From the NCBI GenBank assembly GCA_002898535.1, contig BEHN01000011.1, forward strand, positions 1 through 64,000: 64,000 bases of DNA. The letters are read 5' to 3'. This DNA comes from a bacterium HR11. Lineage in GTDB: Bacteria; Acidobacteriota; HRBIN11. Below the pieces are notes generated by a model that worked only from the letters and a program-made list of their open reading frames with translations, did no database searches and was not told the DNA's origin. Made by a program: the position numbers and the translations under genes. This document shows positions 8,214 to 17,448 of this stretch, piece by piece (positions within the stretch are counted from its first letter, which is position 1; the number at the start of each line of letters is the position of its first letter).

Positions 8214-9398
8214 TTAGGATGTTCCTACCTCTGTGCGAATCTGCTGATAGAGGGTCAGCCATTGGGCCAGAATCTTTTGTTCGTCAAACTCTTGTATAGC
8301 GATGGCCCGGCTCGCCCGCCCCATCTGTTCCCGCAAGGCGGGGTCTTGGGCCAAGCGCTCGATGGCCTCGGCCAGGGCCTGTGCATCCCGCACAGGCACG
8401 AGGAATCCGTTCTCCCCGGGCCGCACGACGGCCCGACATCCCTCGATGTCGGTCGCCACAAGGGGCAGGCCCGTCGCCGCCGCCTCCAACAGAAATCGCG
8501 GAACGCCTTCGTGATAACTCGGTAGGACGGCCACATGAGCTTCCCGCAGGAGTTCCGGCATGTCCTCCCGGTGCCCCAACCATTCGATGAGCCCCTCCCG
8601 CGCCCAGGCCCGGACCTGCGCCTCAGGTACGCAGGCCGGATTGCCGGGGTCTGGACTCCCGATGAGGCGGAGCCGCACCCGGAGCCCCTTCTGCCGGAGG
8701 ATTCGGGCGGCCTGGACAAACTCCCCCACGCCCTTGTCCCACAAGAGCCGGCCGGCCATGAGAACCGTCAGCGGCCCCTCCGACCCCTTTCCGACCGGTC
8801 CACCCCCCGCAGGCCGAAACCGCTGAATGTCCACACCGGTGCTAACGATCACCGTGCTTCGATGGGCCGGGACCCACCCCCTGCGAAGGAAGAACGCTCG
8901 GTCTTGCTCGTTCAGGAACACGGTCCACGTGTTCGGCCTATGCAGGGCATACCGCAGGAAGGGGATAAGCCCCCACCGCAGCAGCCTGGCTTTGAGATGG
9001 TCCGAAAACATGAACCCCAGCCCCTCAAAGGTATTGATCGCGGTCGGTCGAATGCTCCCCCGATGGTTGAGACTTCCCCACCGTGCCGCCAAGGAACCAT
9101 ACAGATTCGGCTTGATGGTAAAGTGGTGGACGATATGGGGACGTTCCTCCTGATAAATCCGCACCAATTGCCAGAGGGCCCGCCCGTCCTGCAAAGGATT
9201 CAGGCTCCCTCGATCCAAAGACCACGGGATACACCGGAACCCCTCTGCCCGAATCCGTTCGAGAAACTTCCCGAAGGGGAAGACCAAAACGACCTCGTAA
9301 CCGTGCGCCCGCAGGGCCCGCGCTAAGGGTAGGCGGAAGTTATAGATGACCCAATCCCAATTGGCGACCAGCAGGACTTTGGGGGCACAAGATGGCAT
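8214..9398 (-). CDS. GT4-family glycosyltransferase, CapM/PglA-like
   Basis: I place the start at the ATG at 9398 (MPSCAPKVLLVANWDW); the longer frame to 9470 adds a tail encoded by repeat-like DNA. The 394-residue protein has two Rossmann-like halves: an acceptor domain beginning VLLVANWDWVIYNFRLPLA and a donor domain with VLMAGRLLWDKGV and the E-x7-E motif (YHEGVPRFLLEAAATG). The opening 'W-x-x-YNFRLPL' pattern is typical of CapM/PglA-like GT4 enzymes, which add HexNAc residues to a lipid-linked acceptor in the cytoplasm. It lies next to wecA and may add the second sugar. Donor and linkage are not predictable. Confidence 0.85.
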   Translation of the reverse strand: MPSCAPKVLLVANWDWVIYNFRLPLARALRAHGYEVVLVFPFGKFLERIRAEGFRCIPWSLDRGSLNPLQDGRALWQLVRIYQEERPHIVHHFTIKPNLYGSLAARWGSLNHRGSIRPTAINTFEGLGFMFSDHLKARLLRWGLIPFLRYALHRPNTWTVFLNEQDRAFFLRRGWVPAHRSTVIVSTGVDIQRFRPAGGGPVGKGSEGPLTVLMAGRLLWDKGVGEFVQAARILRQKGLRVRLRLIGSPDPGNPACVPEAQVRAWAREGLIEWLGHREDMPELLREAHVAVLPSYHEGVPRFLLEAAATGLPLVATDIEGCRAVVRPGENGFLVPVRDAQALAEAIERLAQDPALREQMGRASRAIAIQEFDEQKILAQWLTLYQQIRTEVGTS

Positions 9399-9458
9399 GG
9401 TCACGTACAAGATGCGGGATAGGAATGAGAAATGCCGAATGCGGAATGGAAATCCAAG

Positions 9459-9530
9459 TCCCGCTCGCAAGAGCGGGGTCCGGCACCATGGGGTCCAGCA
9501 CCATAAAGAGCAAAGAGCATAGGGATCTTG
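9459..9530. repeat. Family G palindrome (CCCGCTCGCnnGAGCGGGGTC) followed by family J
   Basis: Hairpin tcccgctcgcaagagcgggg, then ccataaagagcaaagagcat. Family G recurs at 23622, 24275, 28851, 31909, 32478, 44640 and 55405; family J recurs at 45715-45755. Confidence 0.7.
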
Positions 9531-9639
9531 GCCTTGGCTCTATGGCCTTTGCCTTAACGGAGGAGGCTGGGATTCGGGAGTAGTCCCCTCACCTGACCTC
9601 GAGGACCTGAAATCAACTTAATGCTAAGTTTATCATATT

Positions 9640-10761
9640 TCACTGCAATCTATTCAATAACTCACTGTATAGTGCGGTAATCTTATTGGCCATCTTCTCG
9701 GCAGAGAAGTCAGATGCTACGACTTCCTGCCCCCTTTTGCCCATTTGCCGAGCTTGATCAGGATTCTTTAAGATCCACGCAACCCCCTCAGCAAATTCAT
9801 TAGGATCACCTGGCTTCACCAGTAACCCGGTTTCACCGTGACGTATGATTTCGGTGAGCGGCGCAATCTTGCTTGCTACAACAGGCTTGCCGGCGGCCAT
9901 GGCTTCGATGATCACCTGCCCGAAGCCCTCTGAGCGAGAGGCAAGAGCGAAGACATCAATACTGTGAAGGAACGAAGGGATGTCACTTTGGAATCCAAGA
10001 AAGCGCACATGTCTGTCCATGCCCAGTTGTATCACCAACCTTTCCAATACACGCCCATAGCTCCACGGATCGTGCCCTGCAATGAGTAGTGTTGTTTGTG
10101 GGAATTCACGAACAACGGCGGGCATCGCTCGGATCAGGAGGTCGTGCCCTTTTACGGGCTCCAAGCGCCCGACGCTTCCGATGAGCAATCTTCCCTCAAG
10201 CCCCCAGGCAGAGCGCAGGTCTTGGGCAGGGGATACCCACCGCTCGAGCTCGATGCCGTAGTAGACCACTTGGACCTTTTCGGGAGGAAGCCCAAAGCCC
10301 TGTACCAGCCACTCCCTCACTGCCTTGGAGATGGCAATGATACGGTCGGCCCGACGCCAAACCGGTCCAAACAGGGGAAGCGCCCTGCGCCCGCGCCAAT
10401 GGTTAGCATAGATACCGTGCACCGAGCAGACCCACGAACCCGAGAACCCACTCCGGCAAGCCAGGAAGCCCAGCAGGTCCGCACGGGGGAGGTGAGTATG
10501 GAGGATATCTGGCTTCTCTTGCTTGAGCAGGCGGCGCAACCGGAGCCAGGGCCGCACGAACCTCACGCCGTCGCCCCTGAGATTGAACACCGGAATCCCC
10601 GCCGCCTCAAAGTCGCACTGAAGAGGACGGCTACCGCGGCCCTCCTTCAGGTAAGCGACCACGACCTCCACGCCCGCCTGCTTCAGGTAACGACAGAGCG
10701 TCAGCAGGTGGAGTTCAGCGCCGCCAGCGGAAAGGGTATTTATGACATGAAGAACGTTCAT
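9640..10761 (-). CDS. GT4-family glycosyltransferase
   Basis: The 373-residue protein begins MNVLHVINTLSAGGAELHLL, the classic GT4 N-terminal nucleotide-fold pattern with the GGAE loop. It has a donor domain with IGSVGRLEPVKGHDLLI (about 195-211) and the catalytic E-x7-E region SEGFGQVIIEAMAAGKPVVAS (about 278-298). It should add one sugar to the lipid-linked repeat unit at the cytoplasmic face of the membrane. The gene is more AT rich than its left neighbours, as is common for the variable core of polysaccharide loci. Donor sugar unknown. Confidence 0.85.
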   Translation of the reverse strand: MNVLHVINTLSAGGAELHLLTLCRYLKQAGVEVVVAYLKEGRGSRPLQCDFEAAGIPVFNLRGDGVRFVRPWLRLRRLLKQEKPDILHTHLPRADLLGFLACRSGFSGSWVCSVHGIYANHWRGRRALPLFGPVWRRADRIIAISKAVREWLVQGFGLPPEKVQVVYYGIELERWVSPAQDLRSAWGLEGRLLIGSVGRLEPVKGHDLLIRAMPAVVREFPQTTLLIAGHDPWSYGRVLERLVIQLGMDRHVRFLGFQSDIPSFLHSIDVFALASRSEGFGQVIIEAMAAGKPVVASKIAPLTEIIRHGETGLLVKPGDPNEFAEGVAWILKNPDQARQMGKRGQEVVASDFSAEKMANKITALYSELLNRLQ

Positions 10762-10814
10762 CCCAACTCGTTCTCTGAGCGAAAGCAGCCTGTGGCAAGA
10801 AACCAGTCATAATC

Positions 10815-12200
10815 TCAGTGGTCGGGATTTACATTTCTCGGGTTGCGCTTTGCCCTGTCCAATGCAGCGCCAGCTACTGCTTCAGTGAGCGCCATCCGCC
10901 CGCTCAATTGGCGATTTTGGTTGACAGCGACAGCCAGTCCCAAAAGGACCCACAGGAGATACGATATTAGGGATCCAGGTAGTATCCACGCAGCTGTTTG
11001 ATTGCCAACGGCCAAGGACAACAGCCATAGGTATCCAGCCGCGAAACTAGTCCCTTGTTCACCCGAGGCGCGCACCTCTGCCCGTTGCAGGGTTCGGCCG
11101 GAAGCAACGACCATCCAGATGAAAATTGCCAGCGCGATGATGCCCCCGTCCGTTAGAACCTGGAGAAATTGGTTGCCTGTCGTCACAACAAAGTTAGGCG
11201 CGAAGCCGCCTAACTCCTTAATCGCTAGCTCTACAGCCCCATAGTCCAAAGCTACATAGCGGAAGCCCGTAAATCCAACCCCCGTAAGAACATTGTCTGC
11301 AAATACCCGCAGCGCTATACTCGCCGTAAGCCACCGCTGCATAACGCCGCCCTTAAGGACTTCCCCCTCCAGAAGCCGCGACAGCATGCCGCCTAAGTCA
11401 AACCAGACTGCGACTGAAAGAGCCGCAAAAAACCCGAGCACCACCAATATTAACCGAGCGGGCCCTCTTCCAAAGTAATGGCGCCTGTGCCATGCAAGAA
11501 CTAGCAGCCCAATGACTAAGGAGATCAAAGCCCCTCGGGTACCCGTCAAGATGATGGCCGTCCCGAAGAGCCAAGCTCTTAAGAAATTCCGTAGCAATAG
11601 CTGCTTATAGACGAAATAAATCAATAGGAAACCGACTTGGTCACCAAGTGGCCCGAAGTACCGTATCACGCTCTCCTGAACCTGAACCTCGCCGAGCGGC
11701 TTTCCAATCTGGATCAACCAGATGTTCAAATAAATAGTAGCGAGCACCAAGTAACCGGCATAGTCGAGATACCGTTCAGCGCGAGCTACATGGACCTGTG
11801 TTCTCACAGCCTGAGCCGTCAAAAACACAACAGACGCTTGCGCTACTAACCTTAAGAATGCTACGATTTCCCCGACAAACACCTCACTTCCAAAACGAAA
11901 GTAAGCCGCCAAGGTAGCTGCCAGCAGTGTGCTGAGAAAAGCTACGATGGTCCGATACACAGGCTCAACGTGCAACTGCGAGCGCGCCAACATGATGCGA
12001 ACCGCGGTCTTTAATGCAACGCCAAGAAGCACAAAATCAAACACCTGGATATCCGCTTCGCCAATGGAAGGAACCGGACCCAGGACACCAGCAGCTGACA
12101 GCACCATGAGGGCTGGAATTCCCCAGACAAGCAGAACCCGGCTTGGGAGCAGAAACGCCCCCGCCCCGCCCACTAGAAGAGCGACCCAGGAGGCCTCCAT
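10815..12200 (-). CDS. wzy: Polysaccharide polymerase or O-antigen ligase-like membrane protein (Wzy)
   Basis: A 461-residue protein with about eleven hydrophobic segments and a large periplasmic loop, the usual Wzy/WaaL layout. Family-like signatures are TGTRGALISLVIGLLVLA (short cytoplasmic loop then helix) and NVLTGVGFTGFR followed, after the loop, by GNQFLQVLTDGGIIALAIF, matching the NxxLxxLxxxG pattern near the end of the Wzy_C domain. With Wzx, Wzc and Wza in the same locus, a role in polymerising repeat units at the periplasmic face is most likely. It ends 53 bp before the next GT4 start and begins one base after the methyltransferase stop at 12202, so the three are probably co-transcribed. 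Confidence 0.82.
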   Translation of the reverse strand: MEASWVALLVGGAGAFLLPSRVLLVWGIPALMVLSAAGVLGPVPSIGEADIQVFDFVLLGVALKTAVRIMLARSQLHVEPVYRTIVAFLSTLLAATLAAYFRFGSEVFVGEIVAFLRLVAQASVVFLTAQAVRTQVHVARAERYLDYAGYLVLATIYLNIWLIQIGKPLGEVQVQESVIRYFGPLGDQVGFLLIYFVYKQLLLRNFLRAWLFGTAIILTGTRGALISLVIGLLVLAWHRRHYFGRGPARLILVVLGFFAALSVAVWFDLGGMLSRLLEGEVLKGGVMQRWLTASIALRVFADNVLTGVGFTGFRYVALDYGAVELAIKELGGFAPNFVVTTGNQFLQVLTDGGIIALAIFIWMVVASGRTLQRAEVRASGEQGTSFAAGYLWLLSLAVGNQTAAWILPGSLISYLLWVLLGLAVAVNQNRQLSGRMALTEAVAGAALDRAKRNPRNVNPDH

Positions 12201-12201
12201 G

Positions 12202-12915
12202 TCACTCCGTCTTCTTCCGTGCGCAAATCAGATAGCTCAATGGGTACGACCCTATGAGCGGCGTGCCCTTCCCAAAAACTCGAATCAGACTGAAGAGGAT
12301 GACATCCCCAAGAAAGCCCAGCAAGACTAAAAAAGCGCCGACGATAGGTATTTTGATCAAGGGCCACAGCAACGCAATGGTCGCCAGAAACGGGCCTCCG
12401 CCGACAGGGATCGTCTTGACTCGCACGAACCCCGCTCCCTCACAAAGCATCGCCAGCGCTGTGTCGGTCATGCGCCAGTAGTCCAACGGCGACCCATGCA
12501 CACGGTGAAGGAATGGCACGACAACTATCACCACACCGCCGTCACGGAGGATCCGGTGAGCCTCACAGAAATACAGCCAAGGATCCTTTAAGTGCTCCAC
12601 TAGCCACGTGGAGATACACAGGTCAAATGTTCCATCACGAAATGGCCAAGGTGAGGATAGATCCGCTACAACTGTTGGATGGACACTTGGATCAAGATTC
12701 GCGAAGATGACAGTGCTGACTGTTCCAATGCTGGAGAGGAGCACATGTTCCGATCCCGCGTTCGGTCCACCCCCGGCTACGAGAACCCGTGCGTCTCCCT
12801 GCAAACCTCGTGCGAAAGCGGCCAGTGTCAGTTCAGTCAGTACTCGGGTAGGAGTGGCCCTACCCAACACGAGGGGCCACAGCAGGTAAAGTCTTCCAAG
12901 AATACTCCGTCGCAA
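12202..12915 (-). CDS. SAM-dependent methyltransferase, class I
   Basis: The 237-residue protein has a Rossmann-type methyltransferase core: VLVAGGGPNAG (a motif I variant, about 43-53), FDLCISTWLVEHLKDPWLYFCEAHRILRDGGVVIVVVPF (motifs typical of the Methyltransf_11 family, about 97-136) and a hydrophobic C-terminal part (LLWPLIKIPIVGAFLVLLGFLGDVILF), which may attach it to the membrane. Substrate is probably a sugar or lipid-linked intermediate, by context. It abuts wzy (one base) and lies three bases from the upstream GT4 gene. Confidence 0.78.
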   Translation of the reverse strand: MRRSILGRLYLLWPLVLGRATPTRVLTELTLAAFARGLQGDARVLVAGGGPNAGSEHVLLSSIGTVSTVIFANLDPSVHPTVVADLSSPWPFRDGTFDLCISTWLVEHLKDPWLYFCEAHRILRDGGVVIVVVPFLHRVHGSPLDYWRMTDTALAMLCEGAGFVRVKTIPVGGGPFLATIALLWPLIKIPIVGAFLVLLGFLGDVILFSLIRVFGKGTPLIGSYPLSYLICARKKTE

Positions 12916-12918
12916 TCG

Positions 12919-14019
12919 CTATCGCCTCGCTTCAGAATGCGTTGAACGCTTTGCCTCAGAGGCACTGCCTAGAATCTCAATCATCTTCTGCGCTAGGCCA
13001 TTAAGGCTATGGCGTTCCAAAACTCGCTCACGGAGGTAGGCGCCGATGAGATCCCTCTCACAGGCATCCAGATCAAGCACCCACAGAAGACGCGCCGCCA
13101 GCGCCTCCGCATTCCCATATGGGAAGAGCAACATCCTGGCGTACTCCCCCATCGTCTCCCGAAAGCCTTCGTTCGCCGCCACACATGGTCGCCCGCAGGC
13201 CATGGCTTCCCAGGCCACCTTGTCCCCAAAGCCGGTGGGGGTCAGGTTGACATGGACGGTGCACCGCCGATACCAGCCCGGCAAAGCACTCTGGGGGACA
13301 GGCGGATGGAAGCAGACGATATTCTGAAGGTCAAGTTCCTCCACCATCCGTTGGAGGGAACGGATGTAAAGCTCGTCTTGCGGCCCTGCCGGCCCACCCA
13401 GAATGACCACCCGAAAGGGCTTTCCCCAGCGCTCCCGTAGCAAGGCCGCAGCCCGGACCAGGGTCGGGTGGTCCTTTACAGGGGAAAGACGCCCTACGCA
13501 CAGGATCAGGGGCGGCTCCTCCAGGGGCGTGCCGTCAGGGCTGAAGAGGTCGGTATCAATGCCTTGGCCCACGACCACCAGTTTGTCCTTGCGGTAAGGA
13601 TACGCCGTCTCCACGCTGGCGACCATTCGGTCGGAGAGGCGATGGGCGAGTTTCAGGGTCCAGGTGAGGCTGGGGTGGGCATACCAGGTCACGATGGGAA
13701 TACGGCGGGCTTTGAGCACCGGCGCCGCCAGAACACTGAAGATGGGGATCATGTGGGAGAAGCAGGCGTCAATACGGTCCTCGCGGAGGATGCGGAACAG
13801 ATGCCGGTAGAACTCCACGGCCCGGCGAGGCTCGCTGTAGCCCTTCTCCTTGCCCACCGAGTAGACGCGGACATTTTCAGGCACATCAATCCGTCCCGCC
13901 CGCATGGTGATGACATGGATGAATTCCACCCGTTTGGCTAATGCTTGAATCCAGCGGGTGGTGAAACCCAGAATGGGGTCGTCGGCGTCCGTCGCCAAGT
14001 TGAACAGAAGCAGCCTCAT
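12919..14019 (-). CDS. GT4-family glycosyltransferase
   Basis: The 366-residue protein has the GT4 two-domain layout: N-terminal LLLFNLATDADDPILGFTTRW, donor domain LILCVGRLSPVKDHPTLVRA and a C-terminal nucleotide-sugar loop in which the usual E-x7-E is replaced by LTPTGFGDKVAWEAMACGRP (only the second Glu is present). That change is seen in part of the GT4 family, so activity cannot be ruled out. The start overlaps the stop of the next upstream GT gene by one base (14019), which points to translational coupling. A cytoplasmic role in repeat-unit assembly is inferred from context. Confidence 0.8.
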   Translation of the reverse strand: MRLLLFNLATDADDPILGFTTRWIQALAKRVEFIHVITMRAGRIDVPENVRVYSVGKEKGYSEPRRAVEFYRHLFRILREDRIDACFSHMIPIFSVLAAPVLKARRIPIVTWYAHPSLTWTLKLAHRLSDRMVASVETAYPYRKDKLVVVGQGIDTDLFSPDGTPLEEPPLILCVGRLSPVKDHPTLVRAAALLRERWGKPFRVVILGGPAGPQDELYIRSLQRMVEELDLQNIVCFHPPVPQSALPGWYRRCTVHVNLTPTGFGDKVAWEAMACGRPCVAANEGFRETMGEYARMLLFPYGNAEALAARLLWVLDLDACERDLIGAYLRERVLERHSLNGLAQKMIEILGSASEAKRSTHSEARR

Positions 14020-15182
14020 CAGGAGTTCAAAACCTCCTGTGCCATTTCAAACAGCCGCCGGTAGCCCGCAAGGTACGCTTCGGGAGAAAAGAACTTACAC
14101 GCAAACTCCCGCGCACGATGGCCCATGGCCTCCGCCTCCTGGGGGTGCTCCAGCACCCAGCGCAGGCGCTCCGCAAGCACTTCTTCATCGCCCGGAGGCA
14201 CCAGGAAGCCTGTGATGCCGTCCTGAATGACTTCCGGAATGCCACTAACAGCCGAAGCAATCACTGGGATGCCTACGGCCATCGCTTCAAACACCACCCG
14301 AGGCAACCCTTCTGAGTATGTAGGCAAAACGAAGACACAGGCCCGGCGCATCCGCTCTGCCAGTTCTGCCTGCGGGATCTCCCCCACAAAAGACACCCGG
14401 CCATCTAACCCAAGCCGGGCGACCTCGCCGCGGAGTTCCTCCGCATACTCCCGGTTTTCCTCCCGTCCCACAATTTCCAGTCGGGCTTCAGGGAACCCCA
14501 AAGCAACTTTCGCGAAAGCCCGTACCAGATGGTGCAGGCCCTTTCTGGGAATTAACACCCCTGCATAAAGGACAATGGGCTCCCGCAGGCCATTCCGACA
14601 GCCGGCCTCCAGGAAGGCCTCAATGTCCGTCCAGGTGGGGAACTGGACTACCGGCTTTCCGGGCGCCCAGGCCTCCAGTTGCTGGCGGGTGGCGCCGGAA
14701 ACAGCACGCAGGAGGTCGGCGTGCCGGAGGGCGAAGCGGGCCGTTCTCCGCATAAGCCAGCGGTAGACACCGGGCAAGCGCACCCGTCGCTGAAGGAACA
14801 GGGAGACCTCAAAGTCCCCATGGTTCTCCACGATAAGCACCGTCCGACGCCCGAACAGTCGGGCCAGCACCTTCGCCACCGCCGCTGCAAAGCCCTCGTA
14901 AGGGCTCTGAGCAACCAGGACCTGCACCCCGTGCCGGAGGATCAGCCAGAGGGCGAGGATCGGCCCGGCAGTGAACATGGACAGGTAGCGGAGAACGGGC
15001 CACGGGAACTTGGGCAAGAGGTAAAGGCGGGCATACTGGGTAAACCGCCGTGGCCGAAGGTCCTGGGAAAAGCCGATGACGAACATCTCCCCCGAGGACG
15101 CCAGTGCTTTGAACTTCTTGGCACTGGTGGCATCCAAGGGCTGGTTGTAGCGGGCACCGCCGAGGAAGGCGACCTTCATCAT
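14019..15182 (-). CDS. GT4-family glycosyltransferase
   Basis: I place the start at ATG 15182 (MMKVAFLGGARYNQP): GGAGAG lies six bases upstream and the codon overlaps the upstream stop in an ATGA junction at 15179-15182. The frame back to 15281 is a spurious extension. The 387-residue protein has an N-terminal half with VLVAQSPYEGFAAAVAKVLARL, a donor domain starting LYAGVLIPRKGLHHLVRAFA and the catalytic pattern YSEGLPRVVFEAMAVGIPVIAS with both Glu residues of E-x7-E. It should transfer a sugar in repeat-unit assembly. Confidence 0.85.
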   Translation of the reverse strand: MMKVAFLGGARYNQPLDATSAKKFKALASSGEMFVIGFSQDLRPRRFTQYARLYLLPKFPWPVLRYLSMFTAGPILALWLILRHGVQVLVAQSPYEGFAAAVAKVLARLFGRRTVLIVENHGDFEVSLFLQRRVRLPGVYRWLMRRTARFALRHADLLRAVSGATRQQLEAWAPGKPVVQFPTWTDIEAFLEAGCRNGLREPIVLYAGVLIPRKGLHHLVRAFAKVALGFPEARLEIVGREENREYAEELRGEVARLGLDGRVSFVGEIPQAELAERMRRACVFVLPTYSEGLPRVVFEAMAVGIPVIASAVSGIPEVIQDGITGFLVPPGDEEVLAERLRWVLEHPQEAEAMGHRAREFACKFFSPEAYLAGYRRLFEMAQEVLNS

Positions 15183-15802
15183 AGTCTCTCCAGCAACACA
15201 AGGTAGGTTGGACAAAATAGATTGGGCAGGCGGCCAACTAAAGCGGAGCCCAAAAAGAATCGTCTCGGCCCAATCAAGCAACCTTCATCTCTAACCACAA
15301 AGCCGCGTTTCTCTGCTCGCCTCCTCACAAATTCTCTGGCTTCGTTCAGACTGAAGATCCACCTGTGCCTATCTTTAGGTGGTTCTATTGGGAGACCATA
15401 CTTACCCGATAAACGCATCCCCAATAGGAATTTCAGCCTGCCTCTTATCTCATAAGCATTAGGGAGGGAGATCACTACGAACCTCCTTGCACATCTGCAC
15501 AACTCGTCAAAACTTTTGTATATGTCGTTTGTGTGTTCAAGCACATCTAAAGCGACAACTATATCAAACGCTGCATCGGGAAAGGGAAGCCCCTTTTCTA
15601 AGTCTCCAATGACATCAGCGGGAGGATATAAATCCAACCCAACATAGTCAATATTTGAACTAACTTGCTCGTGAGCCTCTCGGAGCCTACCGGAGCGACA
15701 TCCAACATCCAAAACCGACCCGGTCCATATATGCCGGAAGATGGCGACAACCCCTCTGAACTTGCCCATTTCGTCAGGTGTAGGACAACGGAATACCTGC
15801 AT
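15179..15802 (-). CDS. SAM-dependent methyltransferase, class I
   Basis: The 207-residue protein contains SAM-binding motif I (VLDVGCRSGRL, about 30-40), an acidic residue at the end of strand 2 (YVGLDLYPP) and the post-motif region AFDIVVALDVLEHTNDIYKSFDELCR. The N-terminus (MQVFRCPTPDEMGKF) resembles other small methyltransferases in polysaccharide loci. Base composition is markedly AT richer than the chromosome-like genes around the locus, suggesting recent acquisition. The stop overlaps the next GT4 start. Confidence 0.8.
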   Translation of the reverse strand: MQVFRCPTPDEMGKFRGVVAIFRHIWTGSVLDVGCRSGRLREAHEQVSSNIDYVGLDLYPPADVIGDLEKGLPFPDAAFDIVVALDVLEHTNDIYKSFDELCRCARRFVVISLPNAYEIRGRLKFLLGMRLSGKYGLPIEPPKDRHRWIFSLNEAREFVRRRAEKRGFVVRDEGCLIGPRRFFLGSALVGRLPNLFCPTYLVLLERL

Positions 15803-15829
15803 GGATTCTTTTCCCCGACGCGACTGTAA

Positions 15830-16541
15830 TCAAAGACCCAGGCAATTGGGTTGCCGATAAAGGACGGCAAAGTCCCACTCCCGCCACCCCAGGGGTCCAA
15901 ACCCTCGGAAGACCAGACGTTTAAAGCCAGCAGGAGCGAGATAGTCTACAAACGCCCGCTGAAAGTCCGGCCAGTCCGCGTTATCCCATAGGATCACTCC
16001 GTCGGGCGTAAGGCAGTCAAGCGCCGCATGTCCGCATCGGTAGCGCAAACTTTTCAGCCCGTCCACGACAACCACTTCGAACTGCCCCCCCCGCATGGGT
16101 GATACTTTGGACGTAAGAATTCTCGTCCGTGGCCACGATGATCGTGACATTCTGCGGACTCCGCCTTTGCAAGTATGCCGCCCACCCGGGATCCGACTCT
16201 ACCGAGGTAACGGTCGCGACCCGCTGGGCAAACCAAAGGGTTGAATGGCCAGCGCCCCACTCGAAGACGTGAGCATGGTGAGGAAGCCGGTCAGCCAAGA
16301 AGTGGATCGCCGGATACGGAAACCAGGGGATGGGCCGCCCATCGGCGGAGACAGGAGCATTTTGGGCTGCGCTTGCCAACCACCCAACACTACGAAGACC
16401 GTGGCGAACCAACCGGGGGAGACGTACAGTCAAACGGGCTAGGCCGAGAAGACCAAGCCGTTCGAGGGCAAAGGATAACAACGCCCGCGGGCTACCTTCC
16501 TTGTAGGGGGATGGCGGGACCACGGGTCCAGAAGATTTCAC
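15830..16541 (-). pseudogene. SAM-dependent methyltransferase interrupted by a frameshift in a G8 tract
   Basis: Two overlapping frames make one protein. The first part (GTG at 16541 preceded by AGGAGGCAGGTCCC) encodes residues up to FEWGAGHSTLWFAQRVATVTSVESDP..QSITHAGG, including the SAM-binding region. The second part continues in another frame as QFEVVVVDGLKSLRYRCG..PDGVILWDNADW and ends at 15830. The break is at eight consecutive C on the plus strand (16085-16092; G8 in the coding strand). Removing one G restores a continuous 236-residue reading frame. The cause may be real loss of function, slipped-strand phase variation or a sequencing error. The intact protein would be a methyltransferase acting with the FkbM-type enzyme upstream. 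Confidence 0.78.
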
Positions 16542-16584
16542 GGGACCTGCCTCCTTTTCTCTTCAATGACCCGTCCGGCACACT

Positions 16585-17448
16585 TCATGGCTCGCTCCAA
16601 TGGCCCCGATGGGCCAAGATATTGACGTACTTGACCCGTGACCAATCTTCTGGGATCTGATACAATTGCATAGTGTTTTCGTCGATGACCCGCGCTGTAA
16701 ATCCAAACTCCGATAATAACCCCAATAGTTCCGCTGGGCTGGTGCCTCCCGCCGCCAGAGCGCTCGGGTTCACCTCGCATATGAGCCACAAGTCCGGGCT
16801 CCGGCGAATCAGCCCCTCCGCTCCCTGTAGAACCTTTATCTCCGCGCCCTCCACATCCACTTTCATGAGGTGAACAGCACCAATGTCAGCAAGGGCCTCG
16901 TCCAGCCGAACACATGGGACTTGCACTTCACGGGCATGCGGATATGGCCGAACCAGACTGCTCGCCGAGGCGTCGCCCTCGTTTATAAAGAACTTCGCCA
17001 GACCGTTACGGTCCGAAGCCGCTGCCTCAAAACAGACAACGATATCTTGGAGATGGTTGAGCATGACATTACGCCGCAAGACGGCAAAATTTCGGGGGTC
17101 CGGCTCGAAGGCATACACCTTGCCTTCGGAACCCACGATCTTAGCGGCCAACAAGGCGTAAACGCCGATGTAGGCACCCACGTCCACTACGGTGACTCCC
17201 TCGGGCACAAGACGGCGCACGAGGGCAACGGTCCCCGGCTCACGGCGCCCTTCACGGAGCGACCTGAGATAGCCGCGATGCTCTATAGCCCCTGTGAGGG
17301 TCAATCCCTCCCAGTCGATGCGGAGCGAATCACCCAGGACGCGTCGGACCATCTCCCGGCCCCAGCGGGTTACCTGGCGGAGTCCCGCCCAGCGTAACAG
17401 CCTTGCGACTGCGTCCATGGTGTTCAGCACATCCAGCCGATCAGGCAT
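16585..17448 (-). CDS. FkbM-family methyltransferase
   Basis: The 287-residue protein shows the FkbM order of motifs: VTVVDVGAYIGVYALLAAKIVGSEGKVYAFEPDP (about 84-117), NHLQDIVVCFEAAASDRNG and the diagnostic LMKVDVEGAEIKVLQGAEGLI (about 194-214). Members methylate hydroxyl groups of sugars or other small molecules, so O-methylation of a polysaccharide sugar is likely. The ATG at 17448 follows AAGGAGGCAGG and overlaps the wzx stop by eight bases. Confidence 0.88.
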   Translation of the reverse strand: MPDRLDVLNTMDAVARLLRWAGLRQVTRWGREMVRRVLGDSLRIDWEGLTLTGAIEHRGYLRSLREGRREPGTVALVRRLVPEGVTVVDVGAYIGVYALLAAKIVGSEGKVYAFEPDPRNFAVLRRNVMLNHLQDIVVCFEAAASDRNGLAKFFINEGDASASSLVRPYPHAREVQVPCVRLDEALADIGAVHLMKVDVEGAEIKVLQGAEGLIRRSPDLWLICEVNPSALAAGGTSPAELLGLLSEFGFTARVIDENTMQLYQIPEDWSRVKYVNILAHRGHWSEP

